Shown here one piece after another: positions 35,535-43,929 of a stretch of 64,000 nucleotides of DNA. Every line of letters begins with the position of its first letter. The first letter of the stretch is position 1. The notes under the pieces were generated by a model, which saw only the letters and a program-made list of their open reading frames with translations, searched no databases and was not told the origin of the DNA. Made by a program: the position numbers and the translations under genes. This DNA is from an uncultured Prevotella sp. (GTDB lineage Bacteria > Bacteroidota > Bacteroidia > Bacteroidales > Bacteroidaceae): assembly GCA_905198745.1 (NCBI GenBank), contig CAJKDU010000001.1, positions 89,876 to 153,875 on the forward strand, written 5' to 3'.

Positions 35535-35849
35535 CTATTTCCCATGGTCGGGTTTGCTTTTGAGCGCATCCTCAATTTCACCGGTCAGTTTGGCGAGAAT
35601 ATCATTGACAGGACCTACATCGTTGCGCAGGCTTTCCCTTTCATATCTCAAGGCAATGTCTATAAGACCCATATAGAGCAGGTCTTTGTCACTTTTTCTT
35701 CCCTTAAACAGTTCTGCATAGGTATTGACTGTTTCGGTGATAAGCTTGGCTGCTTTACGATACAATTCTTCTTCTTCCCGCTTTACATTCACAGGAATTT
35801 CGGTATCGTAGACATGCAATCTGATATGTAATTTGTCGTCTTCTGCCAT
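35535..35849 (-). CDS. zapA: Cell division protein ZapA
   Basis: 104 residues. ZapA proteins bind and cross-link FtsZ filaments at the division ring. The N-terminal globular part begins LHIRLHVYDTEIPVNVKREE, followed by the family core LYRKAAKLITETVNTYAELF and a C-terminal helix (DLLYMGLIDIALRYERESLR). A coiled coil would form the dimer. It lies 11 bp after a small coiled-coil gene and upstream of rny. Confidence 0.85.
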   Translation of the reverse strand: MAEDDKLHIRLHVYDTEIPVNVKREEEELYRKAAKLITETVNTYAELFKGRKSDKDLLYMGLIDIALRYERESLRNDVGPVNDILAKLTGEIEDALKSKPDHGK

Positions 35850-35860
35850 GGATTAAGGAA

Positions 35861-36151
35861 TCATTCGCTCAAGAGCGTGATACATTTGTTGACATCGCGG
35901 ATGAGTTTGGCAATGCGCTTTTGTGTGGTTTCCATATCGCCATCTGTTATCTCAAGCATCTTTGCCATTTTCAGCAGCGTGTAATTGTTCTGCGCTTCCG
36001 ACAATTGAGCCTTGAGTGAGGCTATTTCTTCATCGCGCTCGTCGACCATGGCATAAAGCTCCGTATTCTCCTTTTTGATGTCTTGATACTGGAGAATCAT
36101 CTGCCTTATGCGTGTGGTGAATTGCGTCAACGTTTTGTCGTCTGTTCTCAT
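35861..36151 (-). CDS. Small coiled-coil protein upstream of zapA
   Basis: 96 residues, almost entirely helical: LQYQDIKKENTELYAMVDER and EEIASLKAQLSEAQNNYTLL show clear heptads (about 20-60). No signal peptide or membrane segment. Position next to zapA and its ZapB-like size and coil suggest a division-ring partner, but that is inference; the sequence does not identify ZapB. Confidence 0.75.
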   Translation of the reverse strand: MRTDDKTLTQFTTRIRQMILQYQDIKKENTELYAMVDERDEEIASLKAQLSEAQNNYTLLKMAKMLEITDGDMETTQKRIAKLIRDVNKCITLLSE

Positions 36152-36289
36152 ACAATTACATTTTGCTTACAAAATTAAGATAATTTACCGTAAGTTCCAA
36201 ATCTTTTGATGTCTTTTTACTTTGAAGCCTTTATTTTCCTGTTTGTGGTTGCCCGCTTGAAAGTGAGGAAGATAAGGCACCGTTTTCTT

Positions 36290-36916
36290 TTACTTGGTGT
36301 CTTCTTGAGGCTTAGGTTCCTTTTTGGCAAGCATGAGAACCTGGTAGACGAAGTCAGTAATCCACTTGCGCGAGAAACCAAGATGCTTGTCGTAATTGCG
36401 GATGGCAAGCACTGTTTTGACCACACCTGAATCGCTGTAGTCGTTTTTGTCGAACACGTCGTTCACCATCTTTTCGGTCATGGTGTAGAGGGCCTTCTTA
36501 AAGAAAGAGGGCAAGCGGAGTTTGAACTTCATCAAGTTGCCGGCAAGCATCATGATGTCTTGGGTGAAACCCTGGAACTGAATAAGGTAGGTTTGTACGT
36601 CCTGTATTTTCCTACAGTTCTTGCGTATGCTTTGGTCTATTTCCTTGAAAAAGGTTTCGTCTGTTCCGTAGATCTCCTGCATCATTTTGCGGCAGCGGCT
36701 CTTCTCGCCAACCCCAAGTTTGTTGTTGAGTGTAGGCACATGAAGTGTGGCCTTGAAGGTGCGCAAATCCGGCAACATGGCAAGATTGGTAATACCGATG
36801 GTCGATGCCATGGATGCCTGGAAATATACTCGAATGAGGGTCATATAGTCTTCCATACCGCCGACACGCTGCTCATCGGCATTGCTTTTCTTGAACAATT
36901 TAGATAGTATTCCCAT
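36290..36916 (-). CDS. Conserved-looking hypothetical protein, unknown function
   Basis: 208 residues, soluble, with no signal peptide. It begins MGILSKLFKKSNADEQRVGG. The middle is helical with MMQEIYGTDETFFKEIDQSI and the end is basic and charged (AKKEPKPQEDTK). No catalytic motif was recognised. A consensus promoter lies upstream on the minus strand (36975-37005), back-to-back with the rfbA promoter. It is separated from the zapA group by 138 bp without a clear terminator. Coding is supported by the promoter, amino-acid composition and codon use like its neighbours. Confidence 0.75.
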   Translation of the reverse strand: MGILSKLFKKSNADEQRVGGMEDYMTLIRVYFQASMASTIGITNLAMLPDLRTFKATLHVPTLNNKLGVGEKSRCRKMMQEIYGTDETFFKEIDQSIRKNCRKIQDVQTYLIQFQGFTQDIMMLAGNLMKFKLRLPSFFKKALYTMTEKMVNDVFDKNDYSDSGVVKTVLAIRNYDKHLGFSRKWITDFVYQVLMLAKKEPKPQEDTK

Positions 36917-36974
36917 TTGTTTCTTTTAGTATAATGTGTTTAGAAAGTGCGCATAAACGCGCCTATTTATGCTG

Positions 36975-37005
36975 CAAATTTACAACAAAGCGGTCAATTA
37001 CCAAA
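36975..37005 (-). promoter_or_regulatory. Promoter of the 208-residue hypothetical gene
   Basis: Minus strand: TTTG (37002-37005), 19 bp, TAAATTTG (36975-36982). Full consensus. Confidence 0.7.
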
Positions 37006-37031
37006 ATAATATACTAAAAATAGTCAGAATA

Positions 37032-37063
37032 TTTGGCTTGTAGGATTGTTGTTAGTAACTTTG
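37032..37063 (+). promoter_or_regulatory. Promoter of rfbA
   Basis: TTTG (37032-37035), 20 bp, TAACTTTG (37056-37063). Full consensus. It shows that an in-frame ATG at 37046 would lie before the transcript start. Confidence 0.75.
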
Positions 37064-37105
37064 TCATCACAAATTGATTTATTGATTCTAAAGAAACAAG
37101 CAATT

Positions 37106-37978
37106 ATGAAAGGTATTGTTTTGGCGGGAGGATCGGGCACCCGACTCTATCCCATTACCAAGGGAATCAGCAAGCAGCTCATCCCTATTTTTGACAAGCC
37201 CATGATTTATTATCCTCTTTCGGTGTTGATGCTTGCCGGCATACGGGAAATTCTCATCATCTCCACGCCTTACGACCTACCAGGGTTCAAGCGCCTGCTG
37301 GGAGATGGCAGTGACTTCGGTGTGAAACTGGAATATGCAGAACAACCTTCTCCCGACGGTTTGGCGCAAGCCTTCATCATTGGCGAGAAGTTTATCGGCA
37401 ACGACAATGTGTGCCTCATTCTTGGAGACAACATTTTCCATGGCGCCGGCTTCAGCAGCATACTCCACGATTGTGTTGAAAAAGCCAAGCAGGGACTGGC
37501 TTCCGTGTTCGGATATTTTGTCAATGATCCGGAGCGCTATGGCGTAGCTGAATTCGATGCCGACGGAAACTGCCTGAGCATAGAGGAGAAGCCGGAACAT
37601 CCCAAGAGCAATTATGCCGTGGTAGGACTTTACTTCTACCCCAATAGCGTAGTGGAAATAGCCAAGAACATCAAGCCCAGTGCTCGAGGTGAACTGGAAA
37701 TCACAAGTGTCAACCAGGAATACCTGAAGCGCAAATCGCTCAAGGTGCAAACCCTGCAGCGTGGATTTGCCTGGCTCGACACCGGAACCCACGACAGTCT
37801 GAGCGAGGCCAGCACGTTCATCGAAGTCATCGAAAAGCGACAGGGACTCAAGATTGCTTGCCTTGAAGAGATTGCCTACAAACATGGTTGGATAGACAAG
37901 GATAAACTTACAGAGGTGGCCAAACCCATGCTCAAAAACGACTACGGCAAGTATCTCATGCGATTGGCCAACGATTAA
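37106..37978 (+). CDS. rfbA: Glucose-1-phosphate thymidylyltransferase
   Basis: Makes dTDP-glucose from glucose-1-phosphate and dTTP, first step to dTDP-L-rhamnose for surface polysaccharide. 290 residues. Nucleotidyltransferase signature: MKGIVLAGGSGTRLYPITKG. Also DKPMIYYPLSVLMLAGIREI, the metal-binding LGDNIFHGAGF, and FGYFVNDPERYGVAEFDADG. The start at 37106 is set by homology of the N-terminus and by the promoter at 37032-37063. The rest of the rhamnose pathway (rfbB, rfbC, rfbD) is absent here, so the gene is detached from the usual cluster. It is followed after 19 bp by a HAD-like gene. Confidence 0.94.
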   Translation: MKGIVLAGGSGTRLYPITKGISKQLIPIFDKPMIYYPLSVLMLAGIREILIISTPYDLPGFKRLLGDGSDFGVKLEYAEQPSPDGLAQAFIIGEKFIGNDNVCLILGDNIFHGAGFSSILHDCVEKAKQGLASVFGYFVNDPERYGVAEFDADGNCLSIEEKPEHPKSNYAVVGLYFYPNSVVEIAKNIKPSARGELEITSVNQEYLKRKSLKVQTLQRGFAWLDTGTHDSLSEASTFIEVIEKRQGLKIACLEEIAYKHGWIDKDKLTEVAKPMLKNDYGKYLMRLAND

Positions 37979-37997
37979 AAAAAGGAGGCAAAGAGTA

Positions 37998-38429
37998 ATG
38001 GTAATAGCTGTAGACTTTGATGGTACTATTGTGGAGCACCGCTACCCTGAAATAGGCAACGAGATTCCATTTGCCACCGAAACGCTCAAGATGCTCATCG
38101 CCGACCACCATAAGCTCATTCTATGGAGCGTGCGCGAAGGGAAATTGCTTGACGAGGCTGTTGAGTGGTGCAGGGAACGTGGAGTGGAGTTCTATGCCGT
38201 CAACCGGGATTACCCAGAAGAAAGAAAGGATGCCAACCAGCACTTCAGCCGTAAGCTCAAGGCAGACCTTTTCATTGACGACCGTAACCTGGGAGGACTG
38301 CCTGACTGGGGCACCATATACATGATGATCAAGAATCACCGGAAGTATGCAGAAATGCTTCCGCCCGACATTGACTTGACCAGTCGCCCACACCACCATC
38401 ACAAGAAAAAACACTGGTGGCAATTTTAA
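37998..38429 (+). CDS. HAD-superfamily-like small hydrolase with histidine-rich tail
   Basis: 143 residues. HAD motif I is complete at the N-terminus (VDFDGTIVEH, residues 5-14). Motif II is ILWSVREGK, and DLFIDDRNLGG (near 91) supplies the acidic motif IV. There is no cap domain, so a small accessible phosphatase is likely; the substrate is unknown. The last 14 residues, RPHHHHKKKHWWQF, are unusual and could bind metal. It shares a transcript with rfbA and ends in a perfect hairpin. Confidence 0.8.
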   Translation: MVIAVDFDGTIVEHRYPEIGNEIPFATETLKMLIADHHKLILWSVREGKLLDEAVEWCRERGVEFYAVNRDYPEERKDANQHFSRKLKADLFIDDRNLGGLPDWGTIYMMIKNHRKYAEMLPPDIDLTSRPHHHHKKKHWWQF

Positions 38430-38432
38430 CGT

Positions 38433-38476
38433 CCACAATAAAGGCGCATCCCGATTGAGATGCGCCTTTATTGTGG
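38433..38476. terminator. Bidirectional terminator between the HAD gene and rng
   Basis: Perfect 18-bp stem (38433-38450 and 38459-38476) with an 8-nt loop. AT-rich outer stem serves as the T tract in both directions for the convergent genes. Confidence 0.8.
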
Positions 38477-38485
38477 TTAAGTGGT

Positions 38486-40060
38486 TTACTTCGTCTCTAT
38501 TTCTTCCTTCATGTCGATAAACTGCTTCTTGCTGTCATAGAATTCATACTGCAGGAAAGCCAGTTTCTGCGAGGGGATAATGTGTACGCCCAGTCCATAT
38601 TTCATTTGCCACTTACGCTTCAGGGAAACAAGGCCCTGGTTGATGTAGGCAGCCACGTAGGGGTGCACATGAAGATAGAATTTTCTAACGCCTATCTTGT
38701 TGACGAGATGGTCAATCTTGCTCTCCAGTTGGTCTGTAAACAGGATGCTTGACTTGATTTTGCCTTTTCCGAAACAGGTGGGGCACGTTTCTTCCACATT
38801 GACATCCATGGCAGGACGCACACGCTGACGGGTAATTTGCATCAAGCCGAACTTACTGAGTGGCAGAATATTGTGGCGTGCGCGGTCTTTCTGCATGTTC
38901 TTGCACATGCGCTCATAGAGCATCTGCCTGTCTTCGGCCAGATTCATGTCTATGAAGTCCACCACAATGATTCCGCCCATATCCCTCAGCCGGAGTTGGC
39001 GAGCCAATTCGTCGGCAGCTCCGAGGTTCACGTCCAACGCGTTGGCTTCCTGTCCGTTCTCCGAGCGAGTGCGGTTGCCACTGTTCACGTCTACCACATG
39101 CAGGGCTTCGGTATGTTCGATAATGAGGTAAGCCCCATACTTGTAGTTCACGGTCTTACCGAATGAAGCCTTGATTTGTTTGGTAACGTTAAAGTTGTCG
39201 AAGATGGGCACTTTGCCGGTGTACAGTTTCACTATGTCCGCCTTTTCAGGGGCTATGAGTGAGACATAGTGTTTCACGTCCTTGCAAACTTCCTCATCGT
39301 TGACGTAGATGTTCTCGTAAGTGGGATTAAAGAGGTCGCGCAGCAAGGCAACGGCCCTGCCGGTCTCTTCGAACACCAGCTGCGGGCGCTGCTGTGTCTT
39401 CTGTACCTTGGCGATGGCGTCCTGCCACCGTTTGAGGAGCAGGCGCAGTTCCGAGTCGAGTTCAGCCACCCTTTTTCCCTCAGCCACCGTTCGAACGATG
39501 ATGCCGAAATTCTTGGGTTTGATGCTTTGGATGAGTTGTTTGAGTCGTGCTCGCTCTTCTCCGCTCTTGATTTTTGAAGAAACTGAAACTTTATCGTTAA
39601 ACGGCATGAGCACAAGGTAACGGCCGGCAAACGAAAGTTCGCCCGTGAGCCTGGGTCCCTTGGTCGAAATGGGTTCTTTTACGATTTGCACCAGCACTTC
39701 CTGTCCCACAGTGAGCGTGGTCTGCACGCTACCGTCTTTCTTGAGATCGGGCAATCTGGTGGCTTTAGAGATGGGATAAAGTTTCTTCCTGTCGCTACTT
39801 ACCTGTTTCAGGTATTTGGCATAAGAGTTGAATTGACTACCCAAGTCAAGATAATGCAGAAAGGCGTCGCGCTCATAGCCCACATCCACGAAACAGGCAT
39901 TGAGCCCGGGCATCAGTTTCTTGACCTTAGCCACATAGATGTTTCCCACAGAAAAGGAAGCCGAACGGGGTTCGTTCTGATATTCCACCAGCCTTTTGTC
40001 TTCGAGCAGGGCAATGGAGATTTCCTTCTGTTGGACGTCGATGATTACTTCGCTTGTCAT
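38486..40060 (-). CDS. rng: Ribonuclease G/E family endoribonuclease
   Basis: 524 residues, typical of the short Bacteroidota RNase G/E. Features: S1 domain near 35-125 (VGNIYVAKVKKLMPGLNACF); RNase H-like and DNase I-like parts with GAYLIIEHTEALHVVDVNSG (catalytic metal Asp, near 305) and DMGGIIVVDFIDM (near 352); and the zinc-link cysteines CPTCFGKGK (near 427). It cleaves single-stranded AU-rich RNA, including rRNA precursors in other bacteria. No long C-terminal degradosome scaffold is present. Upstream lies the HU and small basic peptide transcript with its own terminator. Confidence 0.94.
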   Translation of the reverse strand: MTSEVIIDVQQKEISIALLEDKRLVEYQNEPRSASFSVGNIYVAKVKKLMPGLNACFVDVGYERDAFLHYLDLGSQFNSYAKYLKQVSSDRKKLYPISKATRLPDLKKDGSVQTTLTVGQEVLVQIVKEPISTKGPRLTGELSFAGRYLVLMPFNDKVSVSSKIKSGEERARLKQLIQSIKPKNFGIIVRTVAEGKRVAELDSELRLLLKRWQDAIAKVQKTQQRPQLVFEETGRAVALLRDLFNPTYENIYVNDEEVCKDVKHYVSLIAPEKADIVKLYTGKVPIFDNFNVTKQIKASFGKTVNYKYGAYLIIEHTEALHVVDVNSGNRTRSENGQEANALDVNLGAADELARQLRLRDMGGIIVVDFIDMNLAEDRQMLYERMCKNMQKDRARHNILPLSKFGLMQITRQRVRPAMDVNVEETCPTCFGKGKIKSSILFTDQLESKIDHLVNKIGVRKFYLHVHPYVAAYINQGLVSLKRKWQMKYGLGVHIIPSQKLAFLQYEFYDSKKQFIDMKEEIETK

Positions 40061-40092
40061 TTCTCTTTGTTGCTTACTTAGGTTCTACATAC

Positions 40093-40139
40093 AAAATGGG
40101 GTATGTCATGAAGTCACTTTCGTCTTTCTGACATACCCC
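40093..40139 (-). terminator. Terminator after the HU and basic-peptide genes
   Basis: Perfect 11-bp stem GGGGTATGTCA with TGACATACCCC (40098-40108 and 40129-40139). On the minus strand it is followed by ATTTTG. Confidence 0.75.
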
Positions 40140-40166
40140 TCAGTCGGAATAGACTGTAGCAAGAGT

Positions 40167-40256
40167 TTACTTGCTCTTATGTCTGTTCTTTCTTAATCTT
40201 TTTTTACGCTTGTGAGTAGCCATCTTGTGGCCCTTCTTCTTTTTTCCGCTTGGCAT
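40167..40256 (-). CDS. 29-residue lysine/arginine-rich peptide
   Basis: Minus-strand frame with ATG at 40254-40256 and TAA at 40167-40169. It begins MPSGKKKKGHKMATHKRKK and ends LRKNRHKSK; 18 of 29 residues are Lys, Arg or His. It lies 41 bp after the HU gene on the same strand and directly before a hairpin terminator, so it has the borders of a real gene. Such size and charge fit a small ribosomal or RNA-binding protein, as in other short basic ribosomal proteins. That role is inference, and I cannot assign it to a named family. Confidence 0.7.
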   Translation of the reverse strand: MPSGKKKKGHKMATHKRKKRLRKNRHKSK

Positions 40257-40297
40257 AGCTTAAAAATTTTAATGTTGTTTATAATGTTGTTACTTGA

Positions 40298-40576
40298 TTA
40301 TTCGCCTTTCATCTTTTCAACGAAGCTCTTGGCTGGTTTGAAGCTTGGGAAGTCATGAGCTGCGATGGTGATGGTCGTGTTTTTTGAGATGTTGCGGGCT
40401 GTCTTCTCCGCTCTGTGTTTGATTACAAAACTACCGAAGCCACGGAGATACACGTTTTCCTTATCGAGCATACTCTTTTTGATTTCCTCCATGAATGCCT
40501 CTACTGTTACGGCCACGTCTGGCTTAGGCACTCCTGTAGACTCAGATATCTTTTTGATAATTTCTGCTTTAGTCAT
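40298..40576 (-). CDS. HU/IHF family DNA-binding protein
   Basis: Nucleoid-associated DNA-bending protein, 92 residues, the standard size. It begins MTKAEIIKKISESTGVPKPD. The dimer core follows, then GFGSFVIKHRAEKTARNIS and the DNA-binding arm with IAAHDFPSFKPAKSFVEKMK. An in-frame ATG 20 codons upstream is rejected because it lies at the predicted transcript start and adds non-family residues. The consensus promoter is at 40634-40665. Probably co-transcribed with the 29-residue basic peptide. Confidence 0.93.
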   Translation of the reverse strand: MTKAEIIKKISESTGVPKPDVAVTVEAFMEEIKKSMLDKENVYLRGFGSFVIKHRAEKTARNISKNTTITIAAHDFPSFKPAKSFVEKMKGE

Positions 40577-40633
40577 CTTGATATTGTCCTTTAAAGTGTT
40601 CGATTTATTTACTTTTAATCTAAAATTGTGTTG

Positions 40634-40665
40634 CAAATATAGTTGTTTTTGCCGTCATACGAAAA
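40634..40665 (-). promoter_or_regulatory. Promoter of the HU gene
   Basis: Minus strand: TTTT (40662-40665), 20 bp, TATATTTG (40634-40641). The -7 box is exact. Confidence 0.65.
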
Positions 40666-40824
40666 TTTCTCGTGCTTTTTTTTATTCCGCAACGTAATAT
40701 TCTGTATTAAAAGTCTTTATTTCGTATGTATTGAGGAACGGGAGGAATAAAACCTTACGTATTCGCCTCACGACAGCCACAGGATAGTGTAAACTTGCTT
40801 TACTTACCCCCTGTTTTCACCTTA

Positions 40825-41463
40825 TTATATAATGTCATTTCGGCAGCCTTTGATTCTTTCATCCATTTCTTCCTTCTTCCGGTTGAATTCCTCCTCACTG
40901 ACGAGCGTGCCTCTCAGGGTTCTTACGATGGAAAGACTTTGATAATCGGCATGGTTGGTGACATACCATTGGTGCATTTCCACCTTGGCGCCCATGGCAA
41001 TCAGCTGCCGTTCGATGTCGTTGACATGGCGTGGCGATACAGCAGAGATGTAATGTCGGCCATTACTGAGTTTCAAGAAAAGTACATCCCTAATCCGGGC
41101 CTTGTGAACGGACGGTTGCCACTTCTGCGCATTGGCCCTCACGGACATGTGAAGTTGTTCCCTGCGGTTGATTTCATCCATCATCGAACGAAAAAGTTTG
41201 CCGTGGGAACTGGTGTCTCTCATGCCGGTTGCATAGATGTGGTAATGTATCATCTCGTGCACCATTGTATCCACGAAATCTGCTTCCGACCGATCATAAT
41301 AGTTTGACACCTTGATGGTGGCAACAGGGTGTGTCGGGTAGAAAGCACCCAGGGTTCTTTTTGCATTGGTCGTCACGATGATTGGGCGCTTGAGTGTTCC
41401 GCCGAAGCACCGCCGGTTATAGGCGTCAAACACACCATAGAGAAATTCTTTTGAGGCTTGCAT
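40825..41463 (-). CDS. SprT-like zinc metalloprotease domain protein
   Basis: 212 residues. The zinc protease motif HExxH is present as VHEMIHYH (His 69, Glu 70, His 73), preceded by LGAFYPTHPVATIKVSNYYD. SSHGKLFRSMMDEINRR probably gives the third ligand (His near 86). SprT/Spartan-family proteins in eukaryotes digest DNA-protein crosslinks; the bacterial function is not established. The C-terminal half (about 120-212) is not recognised, except for a basic, charged end. Single gene. Confidence 0.82.
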   Translation of the reverse strand: MQASKEFLYGVFDAYNRRCFGGTLKRPIIVTTNAKRTLGAFYPTHPVATIKVSNYYDRSEADFVDTMVHEMIHYHIYATGMRDTSSHGKLFRSMMDEINRREQLHMSVRANAQKWQPSVHKARIRDVLFLKLSNGRHYISAVSPRHVNDIERQLIAMGAKVEMHQWYVTNHADYQSLSIVRTLRGTLVSEEEFNRKKEEMDERIKGCRNDII

Positions 41464-41970
41464 ATCATTGCAAAATTACTCGTTTTCCCTGAAACGGCAA
41501 TACTTTCGCCGCAAAAACTTTTCCATTCCTGCCCTCTTTCACAACAACCATTATCCGCAAGCAAGTACTTGCCTCTAAACAAAGGTTCAACAGGAATACG
41601 GAGTGCTGCCTGTCGTTTCCATGATTGCATTCATGCAATCATGGGCTGAAATCCATGCAAACACGTGGCTTTGTACGCTTGGCAAATGATTTGATGTCTG
41701 CCTCTTACGCGCGCACGCGCGCACGTAGAGTTTTTTCGTTTTTTCGCCACTATCCATCACTTTTCTTGATATCTTACAGTTTACAGTTGATTCTAAGCCA
41801 TATAACAGGAGTGATAGATGAGTGATAGATGCCAAACATCTATCACATCTATCACCAATTCATCCTTTGCAATTTTCAAACGGAATGCCCCAAATCTGTC
41901 CTGCAGTGTGGGTACACATTGCCCACGGACGTGGCAACGTGTGCCCAGGCTGCGGGACCAAGAAAAAGCA
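41464..41970. other. Gene-free stretch before pyk with two structured sites
   Basis: Contains a 22-bp perfect alternating purine-pyrimidine tract (41706-41727, built of CGCGCGCA) able to adopt Z-form DNA. It also contains a hairpin at 41811-41855 in which two tandem GTGATAGATG units face two ATCTATCAC units across a 5-nt loop. An open frame on the minus strand across 41587-41835 lacks promoter and family features and is not called a gene. Confidence 0.5.
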
Positions 41971-42020
41971 TGCCGTTAACGCATCGTTAGTATGCCTCTA
42001 ACGCATCGACAGTCTGCCAA
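41971..42020 (+). repeat. 22-bp tandem repeat, locus 3 (two units plus partial)
   Basis: TGCCGTTAAC at 41971, TGCCTCTAAC at 41993 and TGCCAA at 42015, each exactly 22 bp apart, with spacers GCATCGTTAGTA and GCATCGACAGTC. Same family as at 7.5, 30.6 and 52.3 kb. About 310 bp upstream of pyk. Confidence 0.75.
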
Positions 42021-42226
42021 GGAAAAGCGGCATCAGGACTGTTAAACGATAGCATCCAGAGCTGGAATGAAATCACATCCATTCATACACTGCGGCATCC
42101 GTAAACACTGCAAACTCCGGAAGAGCCGACAACAACCACATTTCTTTTCAACAGGCAAACAAAATGAATGCCGCCGCCAAGAGTGCCAAGACTCGGCAAA
42201 TTGTTTATAAAAATACCCGCAAATTA

Positions 42227-42258
42227 ATTGCTACGTTGTAGGATTTTTTGTAATTTTG
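42227..42258 (+). promoter_or_regulatory. Promoter of pyk
   Basis: ATTG (42227-42230), 20 bp, TAATTTTG (42251-42258). Start codon 73 bp downstream. Confidence 0.65.
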
Positions 42259-42331
42259 TGGCTTAATGGAACAAACCATTACTTTTATTAGGTAAAACGC
42301 CCATGGGCGGGCAAAAAAACAGGTAAAAAGA

Positions 42332-43804
42332 ATGAAACAAACAAAAATTGTAGCTTCTGTCAGCGACTTGAGATGCGACCAGGATTTCATCCGTAAACTC
42401 TTCTTCGCAGGTATGAACGTGGTGCGCATGAATACAGCTCATGCCACTCCCGACGGTCTGCGCAAGATCATCAGCAACGTGAGAGCGGTATCTCCACATA
42501 TCGGCATCATGATCGACACCAAGGGACCTGAAGTGCGCACAACGGGTATAGCCGAACCCATTGAGTTCCACACCGGTGACGTGGTCAAGATTTTCGGCCG
42601 TCCGGAAATGGATTCCGACCATGAAATCCTCAACGTGTCCTATCCCAACATCACGGAAGACGTGAAGGTGGGCGACGACATTCTCCTCGACGACGGACTC
42701 ATTGACATGAAGGTAGTGGAGAACACGGGCCCAATGCTCGTGGCTGAGGTGCAGAACGATGGTGTGTTGGGTTCTCACAAGAGTGTCAACGTGCCAGGTG
42801 AGCACATAGACCTTCCTGCACTCACTGAGAAAGACAAGCGCAACATTCTTCTTGCCATAGAAGAGGATATCGACTTCATCGCCCACTCCTTTGTCCGTTC
42901 ACGCGAGGACGTAATGGCCGTGCAGCGCATCCTTGACGAGCACAACAGTGACATCAAGATTATCTCAAAGATTGAAAACCAGGAAGGCGTGGACAATATT
43001 GACGAGATTATCGACGCTTCCTACGGTATCATGATTGCCCGTGGCGACTTGGGTATAGAGATTCCTATCGAAGAAATACCGGGCATTCAGCGCATGATTA
43101 TCCAGAAGTGCGTACAGAAGAAGAAGCCTGTCATCGTGGCTACGCAAATGCTCCACACCATGATTCACAACCCACGTCCTACACGTGCCGAGGTGACCGA
43201 CATCGCCAACGCCATCTACTCCAACACGGATGCCGTGATGCTGAGTGGCGAGACGGCTTCGGGCAAATATCCGGTAGAGGCCGTTCAGACCATGGCACGC
43301 ATTGCCGAGCAGGCAGAGAAGGACAAGCAACTCGGCTTTGTGCGCACCTTTGACATTCCCTTGAGCGAGGGTTGCGACCAGCGCGAGTTCCTGGCAAAGA
43401 GCGCTATCGAAGCCACACGCAAGTTGGGCGTGAAGGGCATTATCACCGACAGCGAGACAGGACAGACGGCCCGCAATCTTGCAGCCTTCCGCGGTCCTAA
43501 CCCCGTGCTCGCCATCTGCTATCACGAAAAGCTCCAGCGACTGCTCAACCTCAGCTATGGTGTGACCCCTATCTATCAGAAGAAGCACATTGATTCGCAA
43601 TACATCTTCTTGGCTGCCATACGTATGCTCCGCCAAAAGGGCTATTTGGGCCTTAACGACAAGATTGCCTATCTGAGCGGTAGCTTTGGTACCGGCGGCG
43701 GCACCACCTTCCTTGAAATCAACAAGGTGAAAGAGGTGTTCGACAAGTCATACAAGTTCCACTTGCCCGATGTGGGCGACGTGTCAAAGACCATCAACGA
43801 ATAA
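42332..43804 (+). CDS. pyk: Pyruvate kinase
   Basis: Transfers phosphate from phosphoenolpyruvate to ADP, the last glycolytic step. 490 residues. Features: the N-terminal RMNTAHATPDG in place of the more usual NxSHG, MIDTKGPEVRTTG (near 65), the catalytic-Lys region IKIISKIENQEGVDNIDEI (near 208), and the metal-site MIARGDLGIEIPIEEIPGIQ (near 232). NTDAVMLSGETASGKYPVEA (near 297) also matches. A C-terminal allosteric domain is present. The single gene has a consensus promoter and a terminator. Confidence 0.96.
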   Translation: MKQTKIVASVSDLRCDQDFIRKLFFAGMNVVRMNTAHATPDGLRKIISNVRAVSPHIGIMIDTKGPEVRTTGIAEPIEFHTGDVVKIFGRPEMDSDHEILNVSYPNITEDVKVGDDILLDDGLIDMKVVENTGPMLVAEVQNDGVLGSHKSVNVPGEHIDLPALTEKDKRNILLAIEEDIDFIAHSFVRSREDVMAVQRILDEHNSDIKIISKIENQEGVDNIDEIIDASYGIMIARGDLGIEIPIEEIPGIQRMIIQKCVQKKKPVIVATQMLHTMIHNPRPTRAEVTDIANAIYSNTDAVMLSGETASGKYPVEAVQTMARIAEQAEKDKQLGFVRTFDIPLSEGCDQREFLAKSAIEATRKLGVKGIITDSETGQTARNLAAFRGPNPVLAICYHEKLQRLLNLSYGVTPIYQKKHIDSQYIFLAAIRMLRQKGYLGLNDKIAYLSGSFGTGGGTTFLEINKVKEVFDKSYKFHLPDVGDVSKTINE

Positions 43805-43823
43805 GAATAGACTTTTTATTAAG

Positions 43824-43862
43824 AACGCCTTCAAGGGAAGCATCTCCTTGAAGGCGTTCTTG
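43824..43862 (+). terminator. Terminator after pyk
   Basis: 13-bp perfect stem AACGCCTTCAAGG with CCTTGAAGGCGTT, then CTTG; also an A-rich run before it for the opposite direction. Confidence 0.75.
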
Positions 43863-43929
43863 CATGATAGACGTGCCCATAGATGCGGGTGCACAAAAAA
43901 ACCGCAGTGCTTGCATGAACACTGCGGCA

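Noticed and set aside
41587..41835. Minus-strand frame of 82 codons in the gap before pyk
   Set aside because: Contains the alternating-CG tract as a Cys/Arg/Ala run. No promoter or family match; possibly a remnant, not a gene.
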